Assembly (NCBI GenBank): GCA_013399875.1
Contig: VXAZ01005695.1
Coordinates: 798,104-862,103 of the forward strand
Length of the DNA: 64,000 bases
Reading direction: 5' to 3'
DNA from: Gymnorhina tibicen
Lineage: Eukaryota; Chordata; Aves; Passeriformes; Artamidae
Below the pieces are notes generated by a model. It was not told the DNA's origin, ran no database searches, and saw only the letters and a list, made by a program, of their open reading frames with translations. The position numbers were made by a program, and so were the translations under genes. Of this stretch, positions 1 through 13,320 are shown in pieces (within the stretch, counting starts at the first letter, position 1; each line of letters begins with the position of its first letter).

Positions 1-3000
1 CCGCTCCCCCCGCGTCACCTAAGGTGACTTTTCCCTCCGAGAACAGCTCGACGCCCCCCGTCCCACTGCCGGCCGCGGGTCTTTGCGCACTCCTTGCGTC
101 TCACTGTCCACCCCGGCTGCCCGTCGTGCCCCAGCTGGGGTGACATTGGCGGCCCGACTGGCTTAAATATCTGAAATAACATCCCCAAACCTAGAGCGTG
201 GGTTTTTGTGGGTGCCCATGACGCCGACAGGGAGTGCAGATAGTGCTCACGTCCAAATGGGCTTGTGGCCATCATGTCGGGTCGCCCTATGGACCGTCAG
301 CTATTCGGCGCTGCCCTTTCACTTGCGACTGAGTCGCCTAAGGACGGATTCAGAGAGAGAAGCTCTGCAGTGGCATCCCCATGCGCGGTGACTAAGCACG
401 CAATCCCTACCTGGAACAGACACATAGTCTCGAAAGCAGTTTCGATTTATTACCGGGGAATTTACTGCTAAATGGGGCCTCCCTAACCCTCTTCAAATGT
501 CTCGATTTGGGCGCTCAATTCACGTTCGTCGATAGCTGCAGTGCGGCTGGTTGCATATGTCAACTTTGGGTTACATTTTTTATCTGTAATATTATCTTGT
601 TATGTGCATTATTTAAATCACATGCATGGGGAATTTATCGTATAATCTAGACTGGAAATTGGAACTCGAATTGGAAAAGGACAGAAAGACGTCGAGGAAA
701 ATGGCACTTAAAGGACAGCTTTGAGAAGTTTTCAAAGGTAAGGTCTGTGCTAGTTAATTCAAGCCCGAGGTAGAGAAGAGGACGTAAATTACAGCTACAT
801 CGGGATTTTTTCTCCTTTTAGTGTACAGTAAGAAAAAAATTAATCAAAGTGGGGAATAAGAGTCGGCAGAGGAAGGTTTGGCCGTGTCCCCTCACAGGGC
901 AGCGCAGCCGAGGATGGCGCACTTTGCAGCCTGCAGCTGCCGCCGGCCGCCGGGGCTATTTTTCGTTTCTTTTCATAAATCCCTGCTTCGAAAATGTTCT
1001 GTTTTAAATCCCAGACAGCCTAAATAAATAGCATTTCTTCTCCCGGGCAGTGAGGATACGGAAGTTCACAATTCCGGGAGAAGGAGTGATTTCTTCGGGC
1101 CGGGTGTGAGGTGGGTGCGGGCCGCCTCGGGGAGCCTGCACAGAGCAAGGGCTCATCGGTCGCGGCTGAGCTGGGGGATTCCGGCAGGACGCGGGGGCAG
1201 GACCCGCATCCCCTCGTTTTTCTTTCTCGAAAGAGGCAGGTTGTCTCAAGAACGAAGTGAAAAAGGGACTTTAGAGTTGCAATTTTTTTCCCGCACTTCT
1301 GGCTTCTGGATACCAAGAACAACACGCCAGGACTCAAGTATCAAAGGGAAATTGTTTCGGGAGAACCATCATTTCTTGCCCTTTACAGCAAGTAGAAATA
1401 AGCCGCACTCGTGGAGGAAAAAAAAAAATTAACAACCAACCCAAAATCAAAACCAGAATCCAAAAAAAAAAATCCCCAAAACAACAACGACCTCCTCAAA
1501 TCACAAGCCGACCAGGCAACGAAAAAGCCTCAAAGCGGAGGGAAAACGGGAGGGGAACGGTGCGGTGCGGCGTCACTGCCCGGGCTGTTCTCTCCCCGGC
1601 CGCTCGTGGCACGTTTTGGCTACGCCGCGCTCTCCCACCACCGCCAGCGCGGCTGCCGCCACGCACGTCTGCGCTGGCCGGGAGCACCCGGTGACCCCGG
1701 CGCCACTCCGCCCGGCCCGGCCGGCAGGTGCGCGGCGGGAGCCGGCCGCGAGGCCCACCGAGTGCCGCGTCAGCTCCGCACCAGCCGCAGCCCGGGGTCA
1801 CTCGGACGCCGGGGGGCTCCACGGCAAAGGCACCCGTCGAGCAGGGGTGACACTAGTCGGGGCACCAGCCACCGGTCCCGCAGGAGCCCAGCCACTCCCA
1901 TGTCACCTTTCCGCGTCCACCTCGGGCGGGCCCCTCCCGTACCCACGGGACTTCCCCCCTTCCGAGGAACGGCCGCCCCGTTGTGCCCGGGACGGGCGCG
2001 GGCACGGCCGGGCGGTGCGGGGGGAGCGCCCGGAGCCTCGCTGTGCCCGGCGGCGGTGGCCCGCGGTGCTGCAGCGCCGCCTGGAGTTCGGCGAGGGGCC
2101 CTGCGCGCTCCGCCCGCCCCGGCACGGGTCCCGGCCCCGCCGTGGGTGTCCCGGCGGACCCAGCGCGTTGGGGTAGGGGTCCCGGTGGACCCAGAGCGGG
2201 GCTCTCCCCGCACCGCCCGAGACACTGCGGCCGCGGGGCCCCCAGGAGCGCGGAGGTAGCACCGCTATCCGCGGGCGTCCGAGCGCTCACCTCGCACCGC
2301 CTTCTCCCGTCCGCGCGTCCCGCTGGTGCAGACATCGCCGCAGTTATCTCAGCCTCCCCCCGCTCTCTCTCTTCCCACACTCCCCAAAAAAAATTCATCC
2401 GGAGCGCTGGATTCCGTCCAGGGTAGCAAGGAGATAGGCAGTGTTTGTTCTTGCTGCGAAGAAGAGATTAAAGCAGTTCCTCCGCGGCCGTGAAGCCTGG
2501 GGCAAACCTTGACCATTCGCCCCTCTCTGAGCACAGAAATGCGCCCGGGGACGGCAGCGAGGCCCCGCGGCGGCGCTTGGCGGGCCCTCCCGCGGGGCAC
2601 CGTGCGCGGCTGTGGTGCGCGATGCGCGCACGGAGCGGTTCAGACCACGGCTATCGGCAGTGGGGGGCCGCGGTCGCTGGCAACTCACCCCCGCGAAAAT
2701 GAATGGGGCAGAGCCTTCGGGGGGGGTCAGGGGTGCGCCCGCAGGCAGCGCCGGAGGGACAAGGGTCAGCGAATATTCCGGCCGGCTCCGGCTTATGACA
2801 GGGGCTAAGCCAAGGGAAGGGGCCGGGAGCACAGTGCCCGGTGCAGGGCACCGCTGCCCCCCAGTTTGGGAGGCGACCCGAGGGTCCCTGACGGCCGCTG
2901 GCTCGGGGAGCGCTGCCGGGGCGCACAGGGCAGAGAGGCCGCTGGGCAGCGAGGGCACCCGCGGACCGAGCCCAGCCCTGGGCTAACGCCGGCCGACAGA

Positions 3001-3970
3001 CAGGCCGGTGAGACAAACGACTCGGCTACACACCGAGGACTTAATTTTTTTTTTTTTTTTAAGGAAAACAGTGACCGCCCGTCTATCTGGCATCTAATTC
3101 CGCTGGTGTTTCTTGGTTACTAAATCATCACCGACTTCGCTCCGATTTATTGGGTGGGATATTCTGTTTTGTTTTTAATAAACTAGTCAGGAAATGCCAA
3201 GATTTGACAAACAGGCGTAGGCGGCCGGGGACGCGGCGCTTGGCAGGCTCCGGGGGACACCGTCGCTGCAACTCCCGCTCAGCGTCCCTTTTTTTTTTCC
3301 TTCTCGGACTCAGATCCCCGTAGAATATCGCCGCGATTAATTTCCATGAAAGAAGAAAGTAATTAAGCAGGCAACGACCTCAGAGGGCTGGATACTGCCC
3401 GCATCTACCCCGGGCGCACAAGGCCTACCACCCCCTCGCCCTCGGCCCCTGCCCGGAGTCCCGGCCGCGGGGCTGCCCCTGGGCAGCAGGGAGCGGGCCC
3501 AGCCGTCTCACCCGCGGCACCGCGGCTGCCCTCCCCGATGCCTCCCCGACGTGCATCACCACCGCAGCCAGCCCGACGGGTGCCTCCTGCTCGTCTTCCC
3601 CTCTCTAGGGAACACAGAGCCCCGGGGGCTTTTGTTCTCCAGCCACTGCCGAGCCCCGGCTCCCCGCTCCCGAAGCTCCTGGCTCCATGTCGGACACCGC
3701 GGGGCTCACGGGCGCACCGGGAGAAGCGTCAAACCGCCTTTGGCCGAGTCCGGCTTTGCCGTGTGCACAGCGGTGGGGGCCGCTCATCCCGCGGACCTTG
3801 CGCGCTGTGCCTCAACTATTGCCGCTGTGCAATGGCGCGGTGCGGATGGGGCGATGGATGGTGCGGCGGCGGCCGCCGGCGCCGCGGGGACCGAGGAGAG
3901 GACGCCGTCAGCTGCGGTGCTGCCGTCTGGCCCCGACGGCGGGCCCCGAGCCCTCGATAAATGGACTTTT
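1..3970. promoter_or_regulatory. Long CpG island-like block, probable promoter region of a neighbouring gene (possibly OSR2)
   Basis: The block is dense in CpG and GC-rich runs, most strongly at about 880-3040 and 3380-3960. AT-richer pockets lie at about 540-870 and 3040-3380, including a T-run near 3043-3060. Many overlapping open frames occur on both strands, as expected where stop codons are rare in GC-rich DNA; none resembles a known protein and none has convincing splice borders. In mammals OSR2, a zinc-finger transcription factor of limb and palate development, lies divergently upstream of STK3, so its minus-strand promoter or a non-coding first exon is the natural candidate. That assignment is inference from synteny: no zinc-finger coding sequence is seen in the window. 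The size, about 4 kb, is typical of islands at developmental regulator genes. Confidence 0.6.
2148..2198. repeat. Two-copy direct repeat inside the left CpG island
   Basis: A 20-nt unit, GTCCCGGYGGACCCAGMGCG, occurs at 2148-2167 and again at 2179-2198, 31 bases apart start to start, with 18 of 20 positions identical. Nothing is known of its role. It may be a local duplication or a pair of factor-binding sites. Confidence 0.7.
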
Positions 3971-6900
3971 CTAGCCTAAAGTGTTCCTTTCCCCGCCATC
4001 AGCAAGAGGTTTTTGTGGTGTCTAAAGTGAGCAGATGTCAAGACATAAAGAAATACAACATGCCGTACCTTGCTATAGTTTGGTTTAAGCAACATTTTGG
4101 CTAAAGTCTTTCCTGCCGTCAGCAAAGAAACACTGAGCAGGGCTGTGCTGTGGAAGCACAGACACCCATTGCACACGAGCGGGCCCCTTTCTCATTGCTC
4201 CATACCTCTCCGCCGACCCCCGCCCCCCCCAAGCTGAGCCTCGGGACTGCAGAGGGTCCCCAGGCTGACAGGCTCTGCTTACTCTCTGGTGGTGGCATTT
4301 TACCTCTCATGGCAGATGTGTCAAAGGACACCTGCAAGGTGAAGGTCGGCAGGGCTTCAGGGCCACCTGCCTGCTGCACGACCATGGGTTTGCACACTCC
4401 ACTCCTATGTTAAAGGGGGGGTTCAGGCGCCCATGAACTTCTGCAGCTGCCTCAGGCCGAAAGGATCATGAAGTTTGCTATCTCCGAGCCAACTGCTAGA
4501 GGAGAAATCTAAAGAAATATTGTATAAAAGCGATAAATTGGATTAAGAAATGCAGTCGTACATTTGGTCTCATGCCTCGTAACTCACCTAGGACCAAGGC
4601 AGCAGAGAACAGACCCATACATCTTGTCCTGTGGCATGTATTAAATAACTCCATTTCCTTTTCAGAACTTGCAATATCCCAGTGAATAACTCGGTTTCAC
4701 AAATAAAATTAATATTATAGGGTGTAAGTCAACAAACAATAGAAAAGCTATGAGAGTTTTTTCCAGTTGTAAACATGCACAATCCATATGGTCATTAGAT
4801 ACATCTGTTGGTTAAGCACTGATTTGTTTATGCAAGCCTGATGCTTATGATACTCTTAAACTGGGACTATTCTGTCGAATGCATGCATACTATAATCCTC
4901 TTTTACCTACTCTCCATATGCGTGTTTCCTGTTTTCAGCATGCATTCTCAATGTGTAAACTGTGGCGAAGGATATGTTATAAACCAGGATACTACAGAGC
5001 ATTTCAGATATTTTCAGAGCATTACAAGCATGGTGCAAGCATATACAAATCATCACTTACAGATGTGCACAATGTCTGTATTAATCTCCGTGTGTTTTTT
5101 TCAGTTGTTTGTGGCATCTAATTCAAAGAAAAGGACAATAATGGATATTACAAAAAACTGTTATCCTGGGCAAACTCACTTCTACAATGTCCAGACAAAC
5201 CTTACTGATGAAACCCTGCACTTCTTAATAAAATCAGCGGTTTTGAAGGTTAAGTTATTGAAGATTGTTGAAATGCAAGAAAATCAAGGGAAAGCTTACC
5301 AGGGTAAGGCATTTGAAAGCACTTAAAGACACTGCCAAGGCTGAACATAACTCTATTTCTCTACTGGGTATGACCCAAAAAGTGTTTAAGTGCATGCTTA
5401 AGATCATTGCTATCCAGGGCAGTATCTAAGCAGGTGCTTCAATGTCTTTATATGCCAGTCAGCTGCTGAATGTGTGGTTTACTGCTGGTTTTAAACATTT
5501 ACTAAATCAGGCATATTATTTTCAGGCTGCCTCATAAAAATAAACAGATTAACAAAAGTTTATAAAAAACCCAAGAGCAGTTACTGTTCTAGGCAAGAAT
5601 TTTCATCATGCCTGCTTTCATGTCCTTTTCCATGAGTTAAGTTGTTGGCACTGCTATCTGTATGACTACCTTGTTTTCGCCTTAAGCGCTGGTGTTCTCA
5701 GCTTCTGCTGCCATCTCATAGCACCACTGTGTGCATCATCCTGTCGGGTGAAAGGACAGTTGCACCAACACAGAGTCTGTGGATGCGATGCTGACTGATA
5801 GACCTCAGAGATCTTGCAGTGTAGAGAAGTTCGAATCTAGCTTATGGCATGGGAAAAAGAGTCCTTTTTCTCCATGAACTCTCCATAGCCGCTGTGGGGA
5901 AAGATCAGGGCAAGATCACTCTGGAGTACAGTCAAAGCAACAGCTGGGAAAAGGAACAGATCAGTTCAAGAATGGAACTGAGCTGGGCATGGACCAGTCA
6001 GAAGACTTTCTGGTAAAGAATACTATTCTATCCCATTTTCCTTCCCTTCCTGTCGAGCTGAGCCAGTGTGTCATGGCAGACAGTCTCTGGTCTCTGTGTA
6101 TTATGAGTCAGCAACAAACTGAAAGCATGTGAAACCAGGACAAATCAGAGTGAACATCCAGCAGTGGATTTCCACCTTCTTCGCTCATGGACTTTTGTCT
6201 TCTGTTCCTGTGATGGTACAGGTGCCTGCTCAGAGGACTGGCATTTTGCTTGCTCTCCTTAGTTCCCTTTCACAGACCCCGCAGAAGTATTTGAGGGACT
6301 TGGACAGGATGGTGAAGGGTAGGATGAAACTTGCAAATGGCCCTTTTCCTCGTTTAGTCTAGAGCAGACGGCACGGTCTCTCTCATAAACAGTATCAACG
6401 GTTATTGCAGGTCTGCCTTGTTTGCATTAACTCTTTAATTTATTTGACTTGCTCACCGTGCTAGGTTGGTGAAAATTATTAGTTGTTATACTATTCTTTC
6501 AAATTCCCCTTTGGGAACTGTTTCCAAGAAAAGCATAAATCCCATTCGTTTCAGCACCAAAACTCATTTTAGCACCAGAGGACATGTTGAAAGCCAAGGA
6601 CATGACATTGAAGCAGAAACAGAACTGACTCAAGGCCTCTAATTTTCAGCTTCAGAGAAGAGGGGAAAGAGATACTGTCAGCTACACTGCAAACTTTCCA
6701 GTGCAATATATATTCTCCTTTTCCACTTCAGTTGTCCTGATGACTACTGGTTGCTCAAATGCAACCCGGAGTTTTTGAATCTCACTGTTGCCATGAGGCA
6801 GCATGTTTCTGAACTGCTGGATGGAGCCTGCCTGCAAAGTTATCGCACCCTGCTCTGTCAGGAGGCTGTGGGTGTGTGGAAGGGAGCAGAAGAGACCCTG

Positions 6901-8117
6901 GGACAAGGAATGCTTTGGAATGACAGCCTTCCTGGCTGTGATGGAAGCAAGGTTCAATGGTGTCTGCAAGACTAGGGGCTTTCAGGGGGTCTAGAGAGAG
7001 TGCCCATGGAGAATTGTGAGGAAATCTCCATCATTAACAAAAATGCTCAGGACAGAGAAATGAAAGCTGAATATAGAAACTGAAAAAATATTTTTTGAAT
7101 CCAGGAATTGTCCCACAAGAAGACTCATGCTGCCATCTGAAAGGATTTTTTAAAAATGTGTCTTATACTTGAATTCTTAAAATCTTAAATCTGAAAATGG
7201 AGAAGTCTCAGTGACTTTGGCTAGAGGGCTTTGATCACTATAGTGTGGTAAAACTTTCTACTGGAAAGAAGCATAAAGTAAGTATAACAGTGTGTTTATT
7301 TCAGTGGGACCTGGCATGAAAGTCAGTCAGTGGCCACAGCATCATTGCTGATACTCCTGAGATCTAAAAGAGACCACCAATATAGGTCATTAGCTAAGGT
7401 TAAGCAGGGTTAACCCTGACCTTTCTCCAGTCCCCAAACAGGCATCTCTTAAGCAAATAAAAACCACAGTTATTAAAGAACTCTTAAACAACTACAATAA
7501 CAAAACAGAGTAAAGTGGAGTCAAAACTGCAGATCTGTTTTATTCAAAGCATAATATTTATATATGACAGATACTGAAAGGCAGCAGAATTAGTTTTAAG
7601 GACCATCTCTGTACCTAGATAGGGGAGGCATACTTGAAAGCATTCTGTCTTTTGAACGACAGTGAGACATGAATTTAAGTTTTCCAGAAAGAGTATTTTA
7701 ATTCCTAGAGCTTGGAAATTCCTAACTGCTTAATAAAGAACAACATTAGAAATACTCGACATTCTGTTAGAGTTACAGGTGGAGCCTGAAATGCTAAAAG
7801 GCTGTTCAAAGCATCACTTAAGTCTGATCTAGTTCAGCATTAGTCTCACATTATCTTTCCCACCCTCAACGGTTTTGAGAAGATCTATAAAACCAGACTT
7901 GAGCTGATGTTTACTTTTGCAACTAATGGTTCCTCAAATCTAAAAGAACTTCTAAGGAGTAGATAAAAGCAGCTGCAAAAGTGATCTAGAAATAAACATC
8001 CAGAAGAAAGTATAACTGCAATCAAAGTTCCAGCTGTTCTCGTCTCAATTTTTATCAGTATTCTTTTTAATCAGGCACATTTTGAAGTCAAAGGCTTATT
8101 TCCAACAGCTTTTGTTC

Positions 8118-8149
<32 letters not shown>

Positions 8150-8152
8150 GTA
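8118..8152. repeat. Compound microsatellite (TA)n(TATG)n
   Basis: A run of alternating A and T passes directly into four units of GTAT. It is a typical compound dinucleotide and tetranucleotide simple repeat, probably length-polymorphic. Confidence 0.95.
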
Positions 8153-11100
8153 AGCCCCTTGAAATATTACAGAAGTTCTGTTTCACATCAAAATCCTGTA
8201 CATTGTCACTGAAACTATTAATTTTCTTTTCCTCATCCCCCATGTTCTCTCTGGGCCCCTCTTTTGCATCTGGCATGTGTACTGATACTCAAGATGACAA
8301 ATACTGATAACTGTGAAGCTGCAATGCTGCATACCTCCATAAGGCAAAGCTTAGCCAAAGTTAGTCATTGATTTATGTCCCATATTCTGTTCAACAGCAT
8401 AAGGGGTTTCTTTTCTAATTCCATACCTTTAATCCTTGCCACCTCCAACCTAGTGTGTGTCAAATATCCATCTTATTGTTGCAGCTGTGGTTTCTTAAAA
8501 TGAAAGTATGCTTCCTGAATGCAGTGACACATTCTTCAGTTTATTCACAGATTTAAATTCTCAGTTGTTCAAAAATGCCTGAACTCGTTAAAATACGATG
8601 GTGTGAGATTTTTTCTGTATTATATGGTTGATACAGTTTTTTAAAAACAAGTGATGGATGTTGGGATGACTTTTTATTTGCTCCAAATCTGTAGAAAGTA
8701 TAGTAACTTAGGCAGAGATAATAAGTCTAGGGTTCTCTTTATCAAAGAGGTTACTTACAAAATACACAAGGTAGAAAAAGCTCCCCCACACATGAAAAGC
8801 CTTGCGCAGGTTTAGAGATGAAAGGAAACACACTGTGCACTGTCTAGGTACAGTATTCATGAGGGTACCTTCATAACACCACAGTAGGAGACAGCCCACA
8901 AAGCAGGTCGGTTTCAGGAGAATCTGTGTTATTTCAAAACAGAGCTGCAAAAGTTTAGTATTTTTTTCATGACCTCCACTGTTTTAGGAGAATACTCATC
9001 TTCCGCATGCTCTCTCATGAAAAAAGGACCAGAGGCAAGATGCTGTAAATATTCCTCCAGAAGCTTGCAAGCCAGTCCTCCACATTACCTTCCCAACCCT
9101 TTTGACAGCTGTCTGTGGAGCACTACTCTTCCTGCAGGTGAGCTGGTGGAAAGGATCATACCTTTGCTTCAAGTTGCTTCAGTTCAAAGTCTGGTACAGT
9201 AACTCAAACCCACTTTTATCATCTTTAAAAGCTAAGAGGTTAGTGTTTTCCACCAGAGCAGCTGACACACATCCAATTCCAGGAAAAGGCCAAGAAAATA
9301 GCTAAAAGCAGTAACAACTTAAAAACCGCTGCAAAAATCTGCCAGAGGACATCTGTCAAAGTCCAAAGAGTTCCAGTTATGTATGATTTCATTTGATCCC
9401 AGAGGCTAAATAATGTACAGGAAAGATTTAATAATGTTATGCAGATTATGTGTGGAAATGTAAAAGGAACTGAATACAATGCCAGTTTGAAAAATCTTCA
9501 CATGCTCATAGCACTATTATTGCTGCACAGTCAGAAAACACAGCTTGAGCAACAGACTATGATAATAAAATTAAAAATTGGAATTGCTAGAATATTTACT
9601 CAGGTGAGGCTATTTGATTAAAAAAAGATGACTTAATATTTTCTCTCTGCCAGGAAATTATCAGTGGAGAGAGCTCCGTTCCTGTTTCCACCACATCAAG
9701 TTCCATTGCCATGTGAAAACCTGATAGTGAAAATGTGGTAACCAAGGATCACTGCTCATAACATTTCCAAATGCCAGTGCAAAGGAGACTTCAGCTACTA
9801 AATGTAGAACAAAAACGAATGGCTCTCAGCTATCTCTGCTTGCAAGGCTGAATTACAGCATCTGGCTGAACAAGAATTGCTGAAGTACAGGTATGATCCT
9901 TTTGCCAAGCCACTTCCAGGAACAGTAATCTCTGGCAGAGAGAGGGAAGAGGCAGCTGTAAGGGTGATGTGAATGGCCACCACAGCATCTGCCAAATGAT
10001 ATCTGTCAAATCTTCTGGTAGTGTAATTCTCCAATGTCATTTAACACAATTTAAATACTGGCAGAAGAGAGATTATTAAACAGGGTTCTTAGCCAGCAGA
10101 GCTATGGGCTTCACCATTAAAACCAAACCAAACCAAACTCTCACCTGAAAGCAGAAGTACATATATCCTATCTGGCAATATCTAAAAACTTTTGTCTAGA
10201 CTCTCACACAGGAAGCTAGTGCAATGTTTCCTAGATTTCTTTAAGCTGGTACTTGTGGTAGTATTGCTTCAGCCAGTGTTTTTGTCTCCCTTGGGGTAGT
10301 GGTTATACTTTTACCAGCTGAAAATTTATGCTTAATAGTTTTTCTTTCAGTGGAAGGACCTAAGACTTTTCCTTCTAATTCGAGGTCTTTATTTTCAGGG
10401 AGTTTCAGTAGGTTTCTTAGGTTTCTCATTTCCTCTTGCTATTCCTGCTCTCATCTGTTTTGCAAATGGCCATCATAGTGTTAAGCTTATCTAATGGCCA
10501 GGCCTCCAGCTGGAAGAATGCCAGCAGCATTCTGAAAATCAGTCATCCAAAAGCATTCAGAGGACACGGCCATCACCTTCTCCCTGAACCTCAAACATAA
10601 AACTTCCCTGATAAGCACAGAGTCCAACACCATGAAAAGCAACAGGTTAATCTTAAATTCAGATATTACTCTAAGCAGCTTCCTTCAGTGACACTTGGAC
10701 ACTGTTGAATTCATCTCACTCTACAAATAATTATTTTTTTTTTCTGGTGTTTGGGATACTGGTTATACACATACACAGTAAAGAGTGACTGTCTCCATAA
10801 TGGTTTCACTGAAAATTCAGGTTTCACTACACAGTTGTTTCTCCTTGTTTTGTTAATTGGGCTACTTTTTTCCCCTCACTGGCAGGGCATAGGTCCATCT
10901 ACTCCTGGCTTTTGAATTCAGGCATATCCATGGCAGTTCCTTCCATCAGTGTGACTTAGTGTTTTTGTCACAAGTCCTGTTAAGAAAAGTGGCAAGGGCA
11001 GAACAACTTCCTCTCCCTTGGTAAGAGGAAGTTGGCAAAATGCAAGATTTGTTGCAGGTCTTTATGTGCAGCCATAGAGACAGATCAAAATTCTCATGAA

Positions 11101-13261
11101 TTTTGCTATTGACCCTGTCGAGTTCGTTATTCAAAAGGAGGAGTACTGGGCCTTCAATTCAGAAATCTGAGAAAAAGTCTGAAAAACAGGCCAGGGTTTG
11201 CATAAGACACTCTGAAGACACAACATGTGGCAATAAATATTGAAGAAGGAGCTAAGAAGCTTAACTTTGCAAAAATAAAAACAGAATATTGTCGTAAAAT
11301 TTATTTAGTTAAGATGTGATAAACAAGAGCTGAAAGCAACTCCTATACATCCTATAGGAGAACCAAGGAATGGGATCTGTGTGGAAAAATCATCCCTCAT
11401 TTGGACTTCTGTTGCCTCAAGGAAAAAGAATTCTGAACTTGCAGGAGATAGAAAAAACAGGCCCAAAACAGGTAAGTGCAGCATGAAGACATCTACACAA
11501 GAGAGTGCCCTCTGCAGTAACCTTATTTTGGAAAGAGAGCTGACGAGAGGAAGATCTGCTGTCTGCTGCAGCATCTGTCTGAAGGGCTGGTTCAGTCAGC
11601 ACTGACAGAGAGAGAGACATCCTGAGAGCCTGCTGTGAAAAGTCTTTCCCCACTCCCAGGGATCCCAGTGCCTCAGTGCTGTGGGATGTGCTACTGCCCA
11701 TAGCGTGAAGGCTGCTGAACATCAGCCAAACAGTTTCCATTCTGATAAACCAGAGGACACAGAAAGCAGAGAAGTAGGAGTGCATGATGGAGCTAGAGGA
11801 GGTTTCATAGTACATAAAGTAAAGGTCTTCCTGGAAAAGAAAAAAAAGTCATACACTTAATACTGTTTTCTTAGAGAACATAGTATATCTTAGCTTATTT
11901 TGACTGAATGGGAACATACGTAGGAGGCAGCTACATTTAAGTGAATTTAGAAAAAAATTAAACCAAGAGTTATACAGGTTTAAACAGGCACAGCTCTAGG
12001 GGTGTCAGCTGGTGACTTACATGGGCTGCAGGTCTGCTTGGTACAATCATTTATTGATTAAACAAACCTTCTTGAGGCTGAGGAATCTGAATAACAGCAA
12101 TGAGCCTTCCTCCAGCTCCTAACTTACGGCATAAGGACCTGTACTAGCTTTCCCGTCCTAGGACTGAGCCAAACAAACAAAAATAGAAGTTCTGTAATCC
12201 ATTGCATTTCTGAAGGGTATTATTTAAAAATTAGACCACAAAAGATTATTATCACAGGCATACCACTTTAGAATAGCTTTCCTAGAAGCAAAGCAAGTTT
12301 GGGGAAAACCTCTCAAACAATCCCTCTTACTGTAAGACACCTGTTCTCCTTAAAGCACTTTTTTTAGTGGAAGTCACCCCAGCTGAATTAAATTTGTTTC
12401 CCTTGGGCCTGCATTTTCTTTAGCCAACACAACAGCTGCACCATGTGGAGATGAGCCACAAGAAGTGTAACAACACATGTTTGTGATTGCAGTATCAGCT
12501 TTGGCAGATTTCACTGCAGAGGTCTTTAACTGCCTTCTATTAGAGAGCCAGCTTTGCAATATATACAACATTTTGCAAAGTAGTAGCAATAATATAGATA
12601 TAGTTCTGTGTATTTCTTATACATGCTGGTACATTAAAACCAGAAAGGAACTGACTATTACTTACAGCTATAAATATTATATTAAGCACAAACATTTTCT
12701 TTTGCATGTAAAAGTAGAATGTAAAAGTAGGAACAGAACAGAGGGATGGGTTAACTACAGCAAAATCCCCTGAGGCCCCTGTGCTAGCTGTTACCCAGTC
12801 CGGCAACCATTCAAAATGTGCACTAACTCTGTTATTTCAAAGCTGTAGTAAATTTAATCTCTCCAAGAAATTGCTGAATTCCGAAAAATAACGCATAATC
12901 TTGTTTCAATGTGCTTTTTTTCCCTTCATTTCAAGAACAGGTGCCAGAAACTGGTCTTGTGGAGCCTAATTCAATGTACTTTAGAACACAGTTTTGAAGA
13001 CTGTTTTTGAGGCATTTAATTTAGAGCTTTTGAGTATCCCACACCCATCAAAATGAGGTACTTGTTTTTGAAAGACCATTTGAAAGGTCAAGAAAAATGC
13101 CAATAACATTTGAGTCAAGCATTTGTGTTTATAATGTGTTGTTCCTGTTACTTGATGTAAAATTACTGCTGTATATATTCGTGGGTATAGTAACACAGTT
13201 GTGTGGTTTTAATCTTTCTACACATTTTCTCACTAAAAATTGCTATCCCATTGCATGTCGT

Positions 13262-13320
13262 ATAATATGCAATGCATATTATATATAGATATTGTAATGC
13301 ATAATACATTAGCATGCAAT
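13262..13320. repeat. AT-rich palindrome pair
   Basis: The segment AATATGCAATGCATATT near 13265-13281 is a palindrome with 8-bp arms around a single central base. A related block, ATGCAATGCATATTAG, returns near 13314-13329, so the hairpin sequence is partly duplicated about 50 bases apart. No mobile element was recognised. Confidence 0.65.

Noticed and set aside
1411..2259. A 282-codon plus-strand open frame in the left CpG island
   Set aside because: It begins with a low-complexity A-rich stretch and then reads arginine-proline-alanine-glycine rich text, as do overlapping frames on both strands. This is what stop-poor GC-rich DNA yields; no domain is recognisable.
3538..3979. Overlapping open frames of 95-142 codons at the right end of the left island
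   Set aside because: Three plus-strand frames are open at once over the same bases, composition is driven by GC, and no known protein is matched.
4841..5326. A 161-codon plus-strand open frame in AT-rich intergenic DNA
   Set aside because: It is fairly long, but has no recognisable domain, no promoter-like context and no supported splice borders. I treat it as chance, though a transcript search would settle it.
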